This document shows positions 1 to 11,639 of a stretch of DNA of 64,000 bases, one piece after another. Where the stretch lies: the NCBI GenBank assembly GCA_963556145.1, contig OY744473.1:1984001-2048000 (forward strand). Direction: 5' to 3'. The notes below the pieces were generated by a model, which saw only the letters and a program-made list of their open reading frames with translations, was not told the origin of the DNA and did not search any database. Both the position numbers and the translations under genes were made by a program. This DNA comes from Hygrocybe punicea. Its lineage: Eukaryota; Basidiomycota; Agaricomycetes; Agaricales; Hygrophoraceae. Position 1 is the first letter of the stretch; every line of letters begins with the position of its first letter.

Positions 1-1001
1 TTATTAAGCAATACACTATCAACCCGATGTATGAGCTTGGCATAGAAGAAAGATAATACCTTGGCACGGTAAACTGATTGGAAATGTTCGGTTGACCAAA
101 CTAACTTGCATGCGCTGAGCTCAGGCAAGGACCGAGCCAATTCTCGTCTGGCGGAGAAACAAGTCCAGCCGGTGCGAACAGGACAGCGGACCCGAGAAGG
201 CATCCAGTAACCGGGATAACGACAAATCAAACCTTGTATAGAGTTTCGAGTTTTGAGGCCGCTAGCGCACGAAAGAAGATGGTCAGGGATTTCAAGTTAG
301 AGGAAGACGTTTTTGGAATTACGAGTGGCCATGGTGTTCCTTGATCAAAATTGGTCGGCTCTGCGCAACTGATGAGGACAGGATCGGAGACCGCCCATAA
401 TAGCCAAGATACGAGTGGGAATCGAGGCCCAGGCTGTGACAACTGAGGTCGACAGATGAATTTGAAGAGGAAGTTTTGATTGATGATCAATGAACCCCGC
501 AAGAACACTGCTATAAGCACGAGGAGGTAAGTGAGCGCCCTTGATGAGTATTCAGTGGGGGAAGATTTGAAATTCTAGCATTCAGAATGGTTGGCGATGC
601 AGAGTTGGTTAGGAATTTGAGGAGTTGCGATGGCGAAATAATCTTGGGATAGAATCTGGAGTAGGATCTGAAATCTTAAATCGGAGCTCTAGGCGAGACC
701 TGTAGACGTATATATGTGGGCAATGTGCAAGAACATTGTGACGGTGTTGACGAGGTGTCCAAGCCGTCGAGCGTCAAAATTCGGAGTAAACGTCAGCGCG
801 TCAGCTCGGTGGGGACTTGGTGTTCCGACGAGACCCAAGAGCAGCACACCAGGATAGATGGCCGGGTTATGGCAGTGTTTTCTCGGACGATTTGGGGACG
901 GTGAAAAGAGTGCACCGATGTTTGCGTTTGTTTGGTGTAGGTTCGCGCAGGGACCTGTCTGCGTCCTACATTACTCACAGCAATATTAATGGCGGTCGCT
1001 C
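1..1001. other. unresolved stretch upstream of the P450 gene
   Basis: No gene could be modelled with confidence. The minus strand holds a 97-codon open frame at 227-520 with a hydrophobic start, possibly the first exon of a divergently transcribed gene running off the left edge. I do not recognise the protein, and extending it through plausible GT-AG introns gives stops. The remainder presumably holds the P450 promoter. Confidence 0.3.
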
Positions 1002-1008
1002 TATAAAA
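1002..1008 (+). promoter_or_regulatory. TATA box of the P450 gene
   Basis: TATAAAA lies 29 bases before the ATG at 1037. That is close for a fungal gene, so the 5' leader would be very short. Confidence 0.45.
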
Positions 1009-1036
1009 AGCTTCTTCAGTTCTCCTCACAAAGGTA

Positions 1037-3458
1037 ATGCATCCTGGCTACTACCGTGCACGTCTCCTCCTTGACCTCTGCCATGCTCTAGTCTTTCCTT
1101 CCCTCGCATTTTGGTGGTTATCCCGCGCTCAACAATATCCTCCACGTTTCTTGGCAATACCTCTCCATGTCTCCTTCATTTTGTTATGGGCAATTGCTAG
1201 AAATCTTTTCTCCAATTTTTCTCAATTTCGGGAACGCAAGCGGCTCGGCGCAAGACCTATACCTTGCGTCGTGGGTAAATGGCCTGGAAACATCGATATA
1301 CTCTTCAAGATGATACGAGCATTCAAGACGAGCTATGTCCTCGATGTATATCTCAGCTTGTTTGAAGAATATCAATCCACAACCCTGAATCTCAGGGTTC
1401 TTTGGGTTGACCATGTAGGTCACTATTTACCCTTCTACACACTAAATCCGTCATCCTGTATGACTGTAAGCGGGGCACACTAAACCCTGATTTGATGTTG
1501 GTCTCGTCCACATCGCCGTGATAATGACATCTATGACTGGAAGAGAACATAAAGTTCATTGATCTTTCCAGATTATTTCGATGGATCTAGAGCACGCCAA
1601 GTTTGTCCTTGCAACTGGGTTCAATCACTTTTGGAAGGGTCTTGCCCAAAAGGAGAGGATGTGAGTATCGGCGGTCAAGTCGTTTTCGGTGTTTGTTTAT
1701 CAGTACTTTTCCAGGGAGACTTTTCTAGGCCAAGGCATATTCAACCGCGATGACCAGGCAGAGTCCCAGTTCCGTTTTTTTTTTGGATATTGATCGGCTG
1801 ACCCACCTCTCCGTACTCATCGCAGGAATGGAAATCTGTACGTAATCTGCAACACTTGTAGAGGGTCATAGATCTTGATATATTAATAAGCATCGCGCCA
1901 TGGCCCGCCCCTACTTTGCCCGCGAACGCGTCTCGGATTTTGATATATTCGAGAGACATACCTCTCGCGCGCTCGCCATTTTATCTTCCCTCAGTTCATC
2001 TGGCCTTCCATGCGAAGCACAAGATTTGTATGGTCGGTTCACCCTCGACGCCGCCTCCGAATTTCTCTTCGGCCGGAATTTGGACACAATAACGGGCACC
2101 CTCCCTGTCCCCGGTCGAACCCAAATGGGTCCCAAAGGTTCTGCTACGAATGATACTTGGGGCTCGTTTTCGCAAGCTTTCGAGATGGCACAGCAGATTG
2201 TCACAATCCGGGGACGCATAGGATATTTTTGGCCTCTGTTGGAATTATTTGGGGATAAATCCATACCACACATAAAAATTATTCGACAGTGGCTAGATCC
2301 CATAGTAAGGCAAGTCGTGGAAGAAAGTGCGCGGGCGAAGAATGCTAGCAGTAGTCCGAAAGGAGATAGGTCATTCCTACAGCATTTAGCGGACAGCACT
2401 GAAGGTGCCTTCTGGACGATTCCAATCCCCTATAAGCTCGCCTGACAAATTTTGGACAGATACGTCTCTGATTCGCGATCAGCTGTTGAATATGTTGTTG
2501 GCCTCTCGGGATACCGTAAGTCCATAGTTGGCAATTTACAGTAATTTTTTCTTCTAATCTCCTGTTCAGACCGCGTGTCTGCTAACATATGTGACTTACT
2601 TTATGGCCATTCATCCCGAGGTAGCACATAAGATGCGAACGGAAGTCTTGGAACATTGTGGTCCTCACGGCGCTCCTACGTGCGAAATCATCAGAAATCT
2701 CAAGTACAGTCAGTGTTTTATCCTTGAATGTTTCAGCAGGTTCCGACACAGTTCCCACTCTCATAGTGCGAGCCGTTATCAACGAAACATTGCGCCTGTT
2801 TCCCCCCGTTCCCTTGAATGTGCGAGAATGCCGGGCAAGCGCGTGTGCCTTGCCGCCCGCTGATTTGACGTATTCCCATTTACCACCACCATTATCATCA
2901 CAACCACTATACATGCCAGGCAGCACCCCCTTCCTGTATTTTCCGCTCTTGACTCAACGCAACCCTGCTCTATGGGGTAGTGATGCGGATGCATTCGACC
3001 CGGACCGCTGGATAAAACCCGATCGGATTAAAATCATCACCACTAATCCCATGATGTTCACCCCATTTAGCGCCGGACCCCGAATAGTTCGTCACCTCTC
3101 TTTCTATCCGCTCTTTCTTTCTTTTGGAACCGTCGTAGTAAACGGGTAATGATAATGATTGTTTTTTTTTCCAGTGCCTGGGCCAAAACTACGGCTACAA
3201 TGAAGCGTCGTATTTCCTCGTTCGGCTGCTGCAGCAATTCAACACGTTCACGCTGGCCTCTGAGTTCCAGCCGGAGGGTTCACTGCCTCCGGAAGATTGG
3301 AAGAATGGAATGGGGCGGCAACGAGTTGAGAGAGTGTGGCCGGCGGCTGCGATGACGCTCTATGTCAAGGTGAGACTCTTTTTTTCCCCTGATATTGTGT
3401 CCATACCTTCATTGTTTGAATGAAGGGAGGCATGTGGGTGCGATTTGGCAAGCCGTAA
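1037..3458 (+). CDS. cytochrome P450 monooxygenase, CYP63-like (CYP52 clan)
   Basis: Membrane-anchored haem monooxygenase. The CYP63/CYP52 group hydroxylates alkanes, fatty acids and related hydrophobic compounds at the endoplasmic reticulum. My model has ten exons: 1037-1414, 1572-1660, 1715-1757, 1826-1837, 1891-2404, 2460-2515, 2570-2708, 2767-3086, 3175-3369 and 3426-3458. They sum to 1779 nt (592 residues plus stop) with no internal stop, the usual CYP63 length. Residues 1-60 contain two hydrophobic segments, followed by the basic, glycine-rich hinge (RLGARPIPCVVGKWPGN). Also visible are the I-helix ASRDTT, the K-helix NETLR (ExxR), the FDPDRW segment and the haem loop FSAGPRICLG, whose cysteine is the second codon-triplet base set after the 3087-3174 intron. 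The third intron starts with GC rather than GT, and exon 4 is only 12 nt. The substrate cannot be deduced. The gene looks intact. Confidence 0.9.
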
Positions 3459-4032
3459 GCACACTGAGTGCTATATAGTACATTCAAGATGAGACACCGC
3501 TGCTATTAATAATTGTTTTGTCTACTAGATTCGTAACCAATGTCCAATCGATACTTTCTTGTAATAGATCATCCTAGTGTAGGGCGTTGTTATGGCGGTA
3601 CCATTGTAGAGATTACAGTATCTCAAATGTCTGGCTTCGATTTCTGTAAACTTCTTTGGGTGTCTATGCCCAAACGTTTATTCTGAAATGTCCAAGATGT
3701 TAAGCTTAGAGCGGAATGCAGAATATCTCCAATTGGAAGATCACTAACTTGTAGGCCGTTTACACATGAGGGGAACAACCAATATCATATGGTCATGTAT
3801 CTCAGTGATAAGAAGTAAAAATCCAATGAATATCCTTCCCATATGTATAGATATACAGGTTAGATCATTTACTACGACGGTAAGCCCCCTCAACCCCTCA
3901 GAACGGGATATCTTCGCGGGTTTACCGGTTGGAGTGTGTAGAGTACGGCGGGGATGAAGGAGAAACAGAGAAGAGGACGCCCAGACTAAGGACCAGGGGA
4001 CGTAGAAATATATCGTAGTTGTGTAGGCATCG
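3459..4032. other. intergenic region between convergent P450 and epsin genes
   Basis: It holds the 3' flanks of two genes that converge here. I see no further coding region; open frames on both strands are short and unlike proteins. Confidence 0.5.
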
Positions 4033-5936
4033 TTAGATCTTAAAAAACGGCTGCTCGTTGTGCTGAGCGAAAGGATTCCCTGACTTTTGACCAATAATAG
4101 CTCGGCCGGCATCTGTCTGCCCATACCTAAGCACAAAGGACAAAAACAACCAAAAATCAGTATCGTCAATGCAGAGTCGATGACAACACGACGGCGAAAA
4201 CTATTGTTGTGGATTCAAACGAACAGAAAGCGGGCAGGGGACAAAAAAAAAGATGCACACACCGCAATGGACCAATGTTCCCGAAAGTGTCCGGCCGGTC
4301 ATCGCGGTTTGCGAACAGATTCGCGAGCTGTGCGTGTTCCTGGTCCGCTTTGGTTGGTACACGATGTACGGACGTGGGGGCCGGCGAAGATGTGGAAGAC
4401 GGTGTGGAAGAGAATGAAGATGTGCTTGCAGCACTGTTGCTGTTAGCGTACGTGCCTGGGAGGTTGAAGGAGGGAGATTGGGATGCAGGGGAGGCTTGAT
4501 TCAAGGATGGCATGGGCGGTATCGATGACGGGGGGGCGAAAGGGTTATTTGATCTGTGAAAAGTTCAGTCCGTGAAAGGCTGCTGGCGGGTGGGAAGGAT
4601 GGACGTACCCCAATCCGGTCGGCTGTGTGAGAAGGGGCTGTGGGATAAGTTGACTTGGTTGCTGGAGGCGCATCCAAGCATCCGTCGCGTCTTGCTGTTG
4701 CTGTTGCTGTAATTGCTGTTGCTGCTGCTGCAGTTGTTGTTGTTCCAGCATCCATTGTTGTTGTTGACGCAGATACTCTGCCTGTTGGGGGTAGTAAAAC
4801 TCAATAATGACAACAAGAGACACGGTGTGACATATGCCTACTTGCATAGCTTCTTGCTGTGCCTGCTGCTGGTAGGGATTGAAGGAGCTAAAGGCAGTGA
4901 ACTGTGGCTGTAGTTGCGTGAACTGCGGCTGCAGTGTAAGCTGAGGCTGCAGCTGCGTGAGTTGTGGTTGCAGCCCAACTGAGTAGGGCGTAGGATCAAC
5001 CAATGGGAACGGATTGTTACTTGGCGATGGTCTAAAGGGGAGGAAAAGTCAGTATCTCGGTGATGGTGCTAAGGTGTTGATCGACTGACAACTGATTCTG
5101 TTCATCAAAGAGAGAAGACGAATTGGAGTCTTCTACTGCTTTGTGACGCTTCTCTTCCTCTTCTTTACTGAGGCTGATGGCCTTTAGCAAATCCCGTTCT
5201 TCTGCCTGTTCCTGCGCTAAAGCTTTCTTGCTTTCTTCAATGACACGGCGAAGGTCGTCATCTTCTTTGTTAGGTCGCTTTCCATTGAGTGCTCCAGCAC
5301 GATTCCGTCGCTGGGTGTTTTCGTCGTCGTCGTCGTCGGTGATGCCAGTGGGGCCGCCTCGGATCATTCGGTCACGCATGTGGGCACGGTTTCGCCGCTC
5401 GTCACGCAAACGGCCTTCGTCCTGCAAGAGGTTGGTGATGTCTTTGGCCTTTTGCCTCACATTGGCGCCCTGGTCCTTGCCTTCTTCATCAATGTATTGG
5501 AATTCTTTGAGTGTTTTGACTACGTAGATGTTATCCCGGAAGTAGATGACGACATTCTCAGAGCCAGCGTGAAGACAGTAATCTAGGACAGTGAGAGACT
5601 AGGGATCGTGTTGATCTTTGATGAAAGGATGAGAGGGTTTCAAACACACTTTGAAGACATGACGCCAGTTCTTCCCCTTGTCGTTCAGCCGCTTGTCCAA
5701 CATTTCCATGATCTCTACAAAATCGCCTCTGGTGCGAAAGGATGAGTGCTGCATGATACAAGGGAGTGCAGGGACACACACTGATTGTAGGTCATTTGTG
5801 CAATCTCGTTCATTTGCGTGCCCGACGGTCCCCACGCATCGTTCGATGTTGCTTCGCGAACCTTGGCCTGTGTGTCTGAGTAGCCTTTGGTGTAGTTTTT
5901 AGCTACCCGTAGAGCGCCTTTGCCGAAATTTTGCAT
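4033..5936 (-). CDS. epsin, ENTH-domain endocytic adaptor (Ent1/Ent2-like)
   Basis: Endocytic adaptor that binds PI(4,5)P2 through its ENTH domain, ubiquitinated cargo through UIMs, and EH-domain partners through NPF motifs at clathrin-coated pits. The first exon encodes the conserved start MQNFGKGALRVAKNYTKGYS. Introns remove 5729-5781 and a second near 5655-5605, and the ENTH domain then runs through VFK-SLTVLDYCLHAGSENV. Two UIM-like helices follow (EDDDLRRVIEESKKAL and ERDLLKAISLSKEEEE), then a region rich in Q and P. NPF occurs three times: SNNPFPL, SNNPFAP and GNPFAQ near the C-terminus, which ends in PFFKI. The last exon joins TFGNIGPLR to YGQTDAGR across an intron ending just before the codons at about 4125. 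All splice sites keep the frame. I chose the ATG at 5936 because fungal epsins begin MQNFG or similar; an in-frame ATG at 5972 would add 12 residues. Confidence 0.92.
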
Positions 5937-6035
5937 TGCTGAAGGAGTGTCGTGAAGAACGGTCACAGCCAAATGCGAGGCAGAGACCTGTCACGGTCTA
6001 GTTTAGTTGAATAACAGGTCGCAAATGTTGCATTC

Positions 6036-6107
6036 ACACCGATGGTGAAGCGGTTATCATGCTTGCCTTCCAAGCAAGCGGCAGGGGTTCGACTCCCCTT
6101 CGGTGTA
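6036..6107 (+). tRNA. tRNA-Gly (anticodon TCC)
   Basis: The cloverleaf can be drawn by eye. The acceptor ACACCGA pairs with TCGGTGT, followed by discriminator A. The anticodon stem CTTGC/GCAAG encloses loop CTTCCAA with anticodon TCC, which reads GGA. The T-arm AGGGG/CCCCT encloses TTCGACT. The length is 72 nt with no intron. It sits 100 bp upstream of the epsin start, divergently oriented. Confidence 0.93.
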
Positions 6108-6111
6108 TTCA

Positions 6112-6118
6112 TTTTTTT
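6112..6118 (+). terminator. RNA polymerase III terminator of tRNA-Gly
   Basis: A run of seven T begins five bases after the tRNA discriminator base, as expected for Pol III termination. Confidence 0.75.
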
Positions 6119-6149
6119 CCTACACCGCGACCCCCGCGACGTAGCACAT

Positions 6150-7241
6150 GATCCTCTGTAAAAACGGAAAGTCACGATTAGTCACAGTTAGTCAAAATAA
6201 GTCAACATAAGTCAGGCCCAAGTCAGAACAAAAGACAGCTGAATAGTCAAAAACTTGTCAGACCGATGTACAACCATGCACAACCAGTGCATAACTGTGC
6301 ACAAAATGGCAACTCCCGGCATCAAGATCTCAAGATCTCAAGGTATCAGTACATCAAATTTTCACCTCGCACCATTTTCAACGCTAAGTCCTGTTGAATG
6401 ACAAACCGGCTATAAGTACCGAATCAACAATGATTAGATAACCGCTAGATTAGATTAGATTAGATTTACCTTTTTCAGTATCCTTTCTTACCTTACCCTT
6501 TGTTAAGGTATATAAGTTAGTTTTCGTAGCGTAGAGACCTCAGCTGCGTATTGTTCTTGCACTGAGGTTAGCCACTTGTTCCCTTATTTTCTTTTACCTC
6601 TTATTGACTTCAACTAGATTATATTGTCAATCCTTAGGTAACATTAAATATACAGCTGCGTATTGTTCTCGCACTGAGATTATATTGTCAATCCTTAGTT
6701 CTACAAGTCCTTCATCTAAAAACATCTACACTATGCAACTTATACTTCCCCCAGCCTCGATGCTCTCCTCCCAAACACCCATGGTAATTATACCCCCCAG
6801 GGAGAGGTTGTGGTCGACATTTGATGTAGGGGTACTAGGGGTCAATGGTTGGCTGGTCAACAATGGGCAGGGCACCTCAGGCCCACTCAACCAGTACCTC
6901 GGGCACAGGTGTGGAGGGTGGGTTGCTGCCCAATGCAATGGATATGGCCCATACCACACCAGTGACAAGGCCAGCATCAACATCAGCCATGCCCCACCAA
7001 TTCTTATTCATTTGTCCTTCAGCACAGGGCTGAGCAATCTGCCTGCAGGAATGCACCCGAGGCAACCTGAGTTGCAGCTGGTTGGGTTCTTAGTTTTCTA
7101 TATTGATGGATATCAGTGTAGTACGCTCTGTATCAATATATATATTTTCATATGGGCAACTAGGAAATTTCCACAACTGGAGAATGACTAGAATGTGACT
7201 ATGCATGACTACTGTACAACTGAGAAGATAACCGTACTGAC
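6150..7241. repeat. possible LTR or retroelement fragment next to the tRNA gene
   Basis: The stretch starts with many AGTCA steps (6172-6250) and a run of GATTA units (6450-6470). It continues with a TATA-like GGTATATAAG near 6510. The segment CAGCTGCGTATTGTTC(T/C)GCACTGAG occurs twice (about 6541 and 6654), as does TTATATTGTCAATCCTTAG. Promoter-like features and internal duplication resemble an LTR plus leader, and an insertion just downstream of a tRNA would fit many retroelements. No gag, RT or integrase is visible. The 195-codon frame at 6604-7191 is not recognisable. Confidence 0.3.
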
Positions 7242-7243
7242 TA

Positions 7244-7849
7244 AGGTAGGCCCAGTTCAGTCGCGGGGGCATCACATGATTTGTGACAGACTGTGACCTG
7301 CTGATTTAAAGTGTCAACGCGTCGACGTGTACCTCCCATATTCTGGACAAAAACTCCTGCTAAATAATATGTAGAAGTTGTAAATTGAAAAAGCTTTTCG
7401 AAATAATGTATTAAATATTCTGTGTGAGAAGTGTTTCCATATATGTATCTGGGAGTACATTTCCTTGGTACTTTTTGGCAGCCCAGGCAGCTTGCTTCCC
7501 ATTGAGCCCTTTTCAATATGCATCCTTGTCCGGGTCAGTCTCTGAGTACTTCCTCTTTGCATATTGTCCTAGAGTTGTGTTTTTGTCTTCCCATTGATTT
7601 TTTTTTGGGTCGACACAAATGAGCCACAGCTTTATCGTGACTTAATTTCTCCTCATCAAGGTTGAAACTCAATGATCGGAAACCTACATTGTATTCAAAA
7701 TATATTTGTCTATAAAATGTAGGTGCTCAATCAGGAGAGAAATTTCATTTCAAGGCAAAATTGAGATAATGGTGGAGATTCAGTATTAAATGTAACGTCT
7801 TGTCACGCTTTAGTCATGTGATGCCCCCACGACTGAACTGGGCCTACCT
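7244..7849. mobile_element. 606-bp MITE with 38-bp terminal inverted repeats and TA flanks
   Basis: The left end (from 7242) starts TAAGGTAGGCCCAGTTCAG and the right end is its reverse complement with one mismatch over 38 bases, ending at 7851. TA dinucleotides at 7242-7243 and 7850-7851 are the target duplication expected for Tc1/mariner. The interior has no coding capacity. It is therefore non-autonomous and depends on a transposase elsewhere. The TIR does not match that of the 7.2-kb DD34E element in this window. Confidence 0.8.
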
Positions 7850-7851
7850 TA

Positions 7852-8286
7852 TGAAGTCACAGAATAGTCAAAAAATTGGGATTTTAGTAAATTTTAGTCA
7901 TGTTGTTCAACTAAACCTGCATGATCATAGTAAAGACAACAATGTCGTATATACAACAATGATGAAGATGAAGATGTACAACGTGAAGTGGCAATGATGG
8001 AGGCTTTTATATTATAGATGTACATCTGCCTCAAGAAATTAAATACAGTAAATACACAATAACTATGAAGGGATTCACTGGACACAATTGTCTAGCTTTC
8101 TTGTGCAACTGGTTTACTTAGATTTCCTATGTAATCCAAATAAATTGTCGACAGGAATAAATAAAGACACAGTTTGATAATAAAAGCCATTGTTTAAGAA
8201 AGTACTTATTTTGTCATCTTTTGTCTGCTAAAATTACCTTGAAAAAGCATCAGTAAACATATATAACATCAAAGAAACCTTTTGAG
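7852..8286. other. AT-rich stretch without recognisable features
   Basis: Only short open frames are present. AGTCA-type motifs near 7855-7870 echo those at 6172-6250, so this may belong to the same decayed repeat. Confidence 0.3.
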
Positions 8287-8580
8287 AGCAGAAAAAAGCT
8301 TTCTGGGATAGCTAAACACTTTTCAAGGCAGCAAAAAACTTTCAGGTGCAACAAAAAACTTTTCGGGACCAGAAAAAATATATATACTGAGGGCATAGAA
8401 AAACTTTTATGCATGTTCCAAAAAACTTTCTGAGGGCAGAAGAATACTTTTCAAATAACACTGAGTACTTTTGCAATGCCAAAAAAACTTTTCACATGTA
8501 GCAAAAAAACTTTTCATGTATAGCAAAAAGCTTTTCATGTAAAGCAAAAAACTTTTCATGCATAGCAAAAACTTTCTGAG
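8287..8580. repeat. imperfect minisatellite, about 22-28 bp units
   Basis: About a dozen imperfect units each contain (A)4-7CTTTTC or (A)4-7CTTTCTG followed by ATG/TAG/GCA. They are best preserved at 8478-8570, where AGCAAAAAACTTTTCATG recurs. The minus-strand frame through it encodes a KSF-LLYM repeat that I regard as a by-product. Confidence 0.75.
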
Positions 8581-9349
8581 ATGTGCCACTTATCCATGTC
8601 CACCTGCCTCCCACCAGGCTGCTACACAACTCATCCCAAAGGCTAGCATAAGACAACAGTAACCAATCAAAATGTGCATAATCTTGCCGTAAGAGGCATG
8701 TTTGATGATTGTCAGGTATTTCATCCCTCGTCCCCACTATTACAGCCACAAGGTCAATTGAATCCACCACTTTCTTGATATTCAGGACATTGTAAAAACT
8801 CTTTTCTCTGATCAGAAGTTGGCAGGTGGGATTTGGGGTGAGATAAAAAATGTGGAATATGGAAACACATTTTTATTTGAGTAACAATTGGGAGACAAAG
8901 AAAACAGTTCAAAGTGCATGTAGTGTGATACAGTGGTTCATATTGTGAAATACAGTGGCAGGTTTGTGATTTGTAAAAGTCAGAACTTGGAAGAAGATGC
9001 AAATCAAAGCTGGTTGAATGTTTCGGAACCATTCTCAATAATCTGAGAAATGGGGAAAACCCCTTGATGGATTCACGGATCAAAAGCCAAGGCAATGTGA
9101 AGATTGGTTGGAACAGGTGAATTTAAAAGATCAACAAGGCCAAGGGTTATAGTCATGTCAGCAGAACCGAAACAGCTGTGAAATAATATTGGCTGTGGAG
9201 GAATCTAGCATTCATCTAGATGAGAAATACAAAGAAGTGTAGCTGCTGCCTTGCTGCTCACCTTCCAGTCAGCTGGCGCATCTACAGGCCTTGTGTGTTT
9301 GTTGTTCAGGTTGCGGATCCACTTTATCTGTCAAAACATGTAGCCATTG
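8581..9349 (-). other. possible decayed coding fragment, unidentified
   Basis: On the minus strand, frames at 8590-8770 and 8754-9095 look protein-like (for example QDYAHFDWLLLSYASLWDEL) and might be exons of one decayed gene, but no domain is recognised and the start is missing. The remainder is AT-rich with no visible feature. Confidence 0.2.
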
Positions 9350-9429
9350 ACGTGTTAGTGTTGCCGAAGTTCGGTTCGGTCCAGTTTTTCGCTATTTTTG
9401 AAAAACCGGAACCGGAACCGATGGTTCGG
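9350..9429 (-). repeat. GTTCGGTTC-rich repeat, copy 1, left part
   Basis: This short repeat is built of alternating GGTTC/GAACC steps and continues at 14233-14326 after the LTR element. The rejoined copy corresponds, in reverse orientation, to the uninterrupted copy at 23817-23992: both have CCGAAGTTCGGTTCGG at one end and GTTTGAACGC plus CGCGGTT blocks at the other. Confidence 0.7.
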
Positions 9430-10078
9430 TGTGACGGCGAGTTCGGTTGTAGACCCGAATGGGAATCTACGAAAAGGGTGATCAGCTAAGAAGTGATCAG
9501 AGGAGTTTAGTGTCTATAGTCTAGTCAATCCAACCCAAATCCGGGGTTCTGGATCAGAGGGGAAGTGAAGGGAGTGGAGTACGAAGACTAATATGGAGAC
9601 GATACGAAGCGAGGACTGAGAAATAGAACTGAAGGAGAGCGATAACCTGTATTTTCTATATGATGGGATATGATATGGTATGATGGGATATGATCTATGA
9701 TATATGATGGGATATAATATATTGTAGTATAAGGGCACATCTTTTATACTACTGGGAGTGATCCTGTGCTGTAGTAACCATGTACTACAAGCGAAGGCTG
9801 TAACTGATGGTAGAGAGGTGGAGCGGAGTATAGGGGGGATGGTGCTATGTACTAAGTAACGGGAAACGGAGATATATCATATGTAACTATATACGTACTG
9901 ATTCCGGGTCGTTAGAGACATTGCATCTTGAGTATGAACGATTCTGGAGGCGGAATCCGGAGCGGAATCAACGGAAAGGACCGGAATCGGGCGGAATCGA
10001 CGATACGTGAATGGGACTGGACGGGGACGAAGTGGGATATGAAGAGGATTCGGGTCTAGAGGGCCCGGAGCCTCTACA
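9430..10078 (-). repeat. LTR (3' LTR) of the gag-only Gypsy-like element
   Basis: 649 bp with TG...CA ends. It contains ATATGATGGGATATGAT-type repeats (9658-9720) and the full central portion that is missing from the partner LTR. Confidence 0.85.
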
Positions 10079-10340
10079 TCCGGTCAGGACTCAGATAGAG
10101 ACCATCCCTGGTCGATCCATACGAAATAACGAAGATACCGGGGTCGTGGGAATAAATGAGCGGATGCGATGTCGAAAACGGACGGAAACGGGAGTACAAC
10201 GTGAGCGGAGTCGAAGCCGGCGGGTATCGAAGCGTCGGGAAGCAGTGGTCCGGAGCTAAAGAAAACTTTTCAACGCGACTTTCAACAATCTCGACGACAA
10301 CCTCAACGAGCCCAACAAACCCAACAAACACCAACACCAA

Positions 10341-11515
10341 ATGTCGACGGAATACAACAAATTCCTCAATACTCTCGATGCGGAAACGCGGCAAGATTTC
10401 GAGAGCGCCGTGGCCGAGTTACTAGAAGTCGATGCGGCCGGAATCGATATCGTACGCGACGGATTCGAGAACGAAGCACGGCAATGGGTGGTGAGACGAC
10501 GACGGGCCATGGTAAGAGATCCCGTTCCTGTAAACGGCACGGACTAACGATACCCGGCAGTGGAACTACAGGGGAATCTTGGCGGAAATCCGGGACAACG
10601 GAATCGACGTGACGGAACCGAAGGATTTCTCGATGGGCGGAGAGATGGTGGTGGAGGTTGAGGAGTGGTTGCGGAGCTGGGAGGACTACGAACGGGAACG
10701 GAAAGAGGCGAGGCGTCGGGAAGCGTTACGGTTGCAGGAGGAAAAGGAGGAAGAAGCGAGGAAACAACGGGTCGAGGAGGCGGAAAGGATCGAGTGGAAA
10801 CGGGCGGAGGAGTCACGTCAATACGAAGAGGAGATGAATAGGAGGGCGGAGGCGGAGAAGCGGATCGAGGAGGCAGAAAGGGCGAAGGCGGCAGAGGCAG
10901 AAAAAAGGGAGGCTGATGCAGCCGCGGAAAGGGACCGGAAGGAGACCGCACAAACCAGCGATCACAGAAGCGAGGACGAGGAGGACACCTGGTCCGATCA
11001 GCAACTACGAAAATACGAGCGGCTTCAAGCACTCAACGCGATCAAACACAAAAAGCTCAACCGGGATAAGAGGGTCAACCGGGACGACGAGACCGTTCAC
11101 GGGGACTACAACAGCGGCAACGATTTCTCGAATGCGAGCGGGAACGAGGACGCGGAACCGAAGGGAAAGATTCCGGGGGTAAGTGATATCTCGCGGACTC
11201 GTATATCCGTGGTGCCTAACTAATCCGTAGTACATGCAGTCGTTCCGCATCCGGCAATGTGATGTGTGCGTGACCGCCAATGCAGTTTGTCGCGGAATCG
11301 AGGGGTACGCGTGCGATCGATGCAAAAGGCTTAAACGACGTTGCGGGTTATCGACGAAGGGACTGGCCACCGGATCCGGAAAAGCGGAAAGGAAAGGGAA
11401 GGCGAAGGTGGGTAGTCCAAAGAGGAAAATCGTCGTGAAGAAAATACCAAAGCCTGTGAGGAAGCCTAGGTTGCGGACCGGAGAGGTGTCGACGAGTAAG
11501 CGGACGTTGGAGTAG
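10341..11515 (+). CDS. coiled-coil protein with Cys-rich (zinc-cluster-like) C-terminus, antisense inside the LTR element
   Basis: Three exons join in frame: 10341-10510, about 10561-11179 and about 11232-11515. The introns are bounded by GTAAGAG...CGGCAG and GTAAGTG...CCGTAG. The N-terminus is acidic (MSTEYNKFLNTLDAETRQDF). A long charged coiled coil of E/R/A follows, then an acidic linker, then a Cys-rich motif with spacing C-x2-C-x6-C-x8-C-x2-C-x6-C (CDVCV, VC, CDRCKRLKRRC) and a basic tail. The motif resembles fungal Zn(II)2Cys6 clusters, especially the CDRCKRLKRRC part, but the spacing is not canonical. Transcription would be antisense to gag. The function is unknown; a captured host gene or an element accessory gene are both possible. 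Confidence 0.6.
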
Positions 11516-11639
11516 TTGTGCCTGGTCCATCATGTGACTTAGGTCTCACGGTTGGATCCCTTATGTAGGATTCCCTGTCTTAGTCTTAGTCCATCTTATG
11601 ATATCCTATCCGATTCCGTCGTGACTTCCCCATTCGTGT

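Noticed and set aside
10341..11515. Canonical Gal4-type transcription factor
   Set aside because: Cysteine spacing differs from Zn2Cys6 and the position is C-terminal; only a resemblance is claimed.
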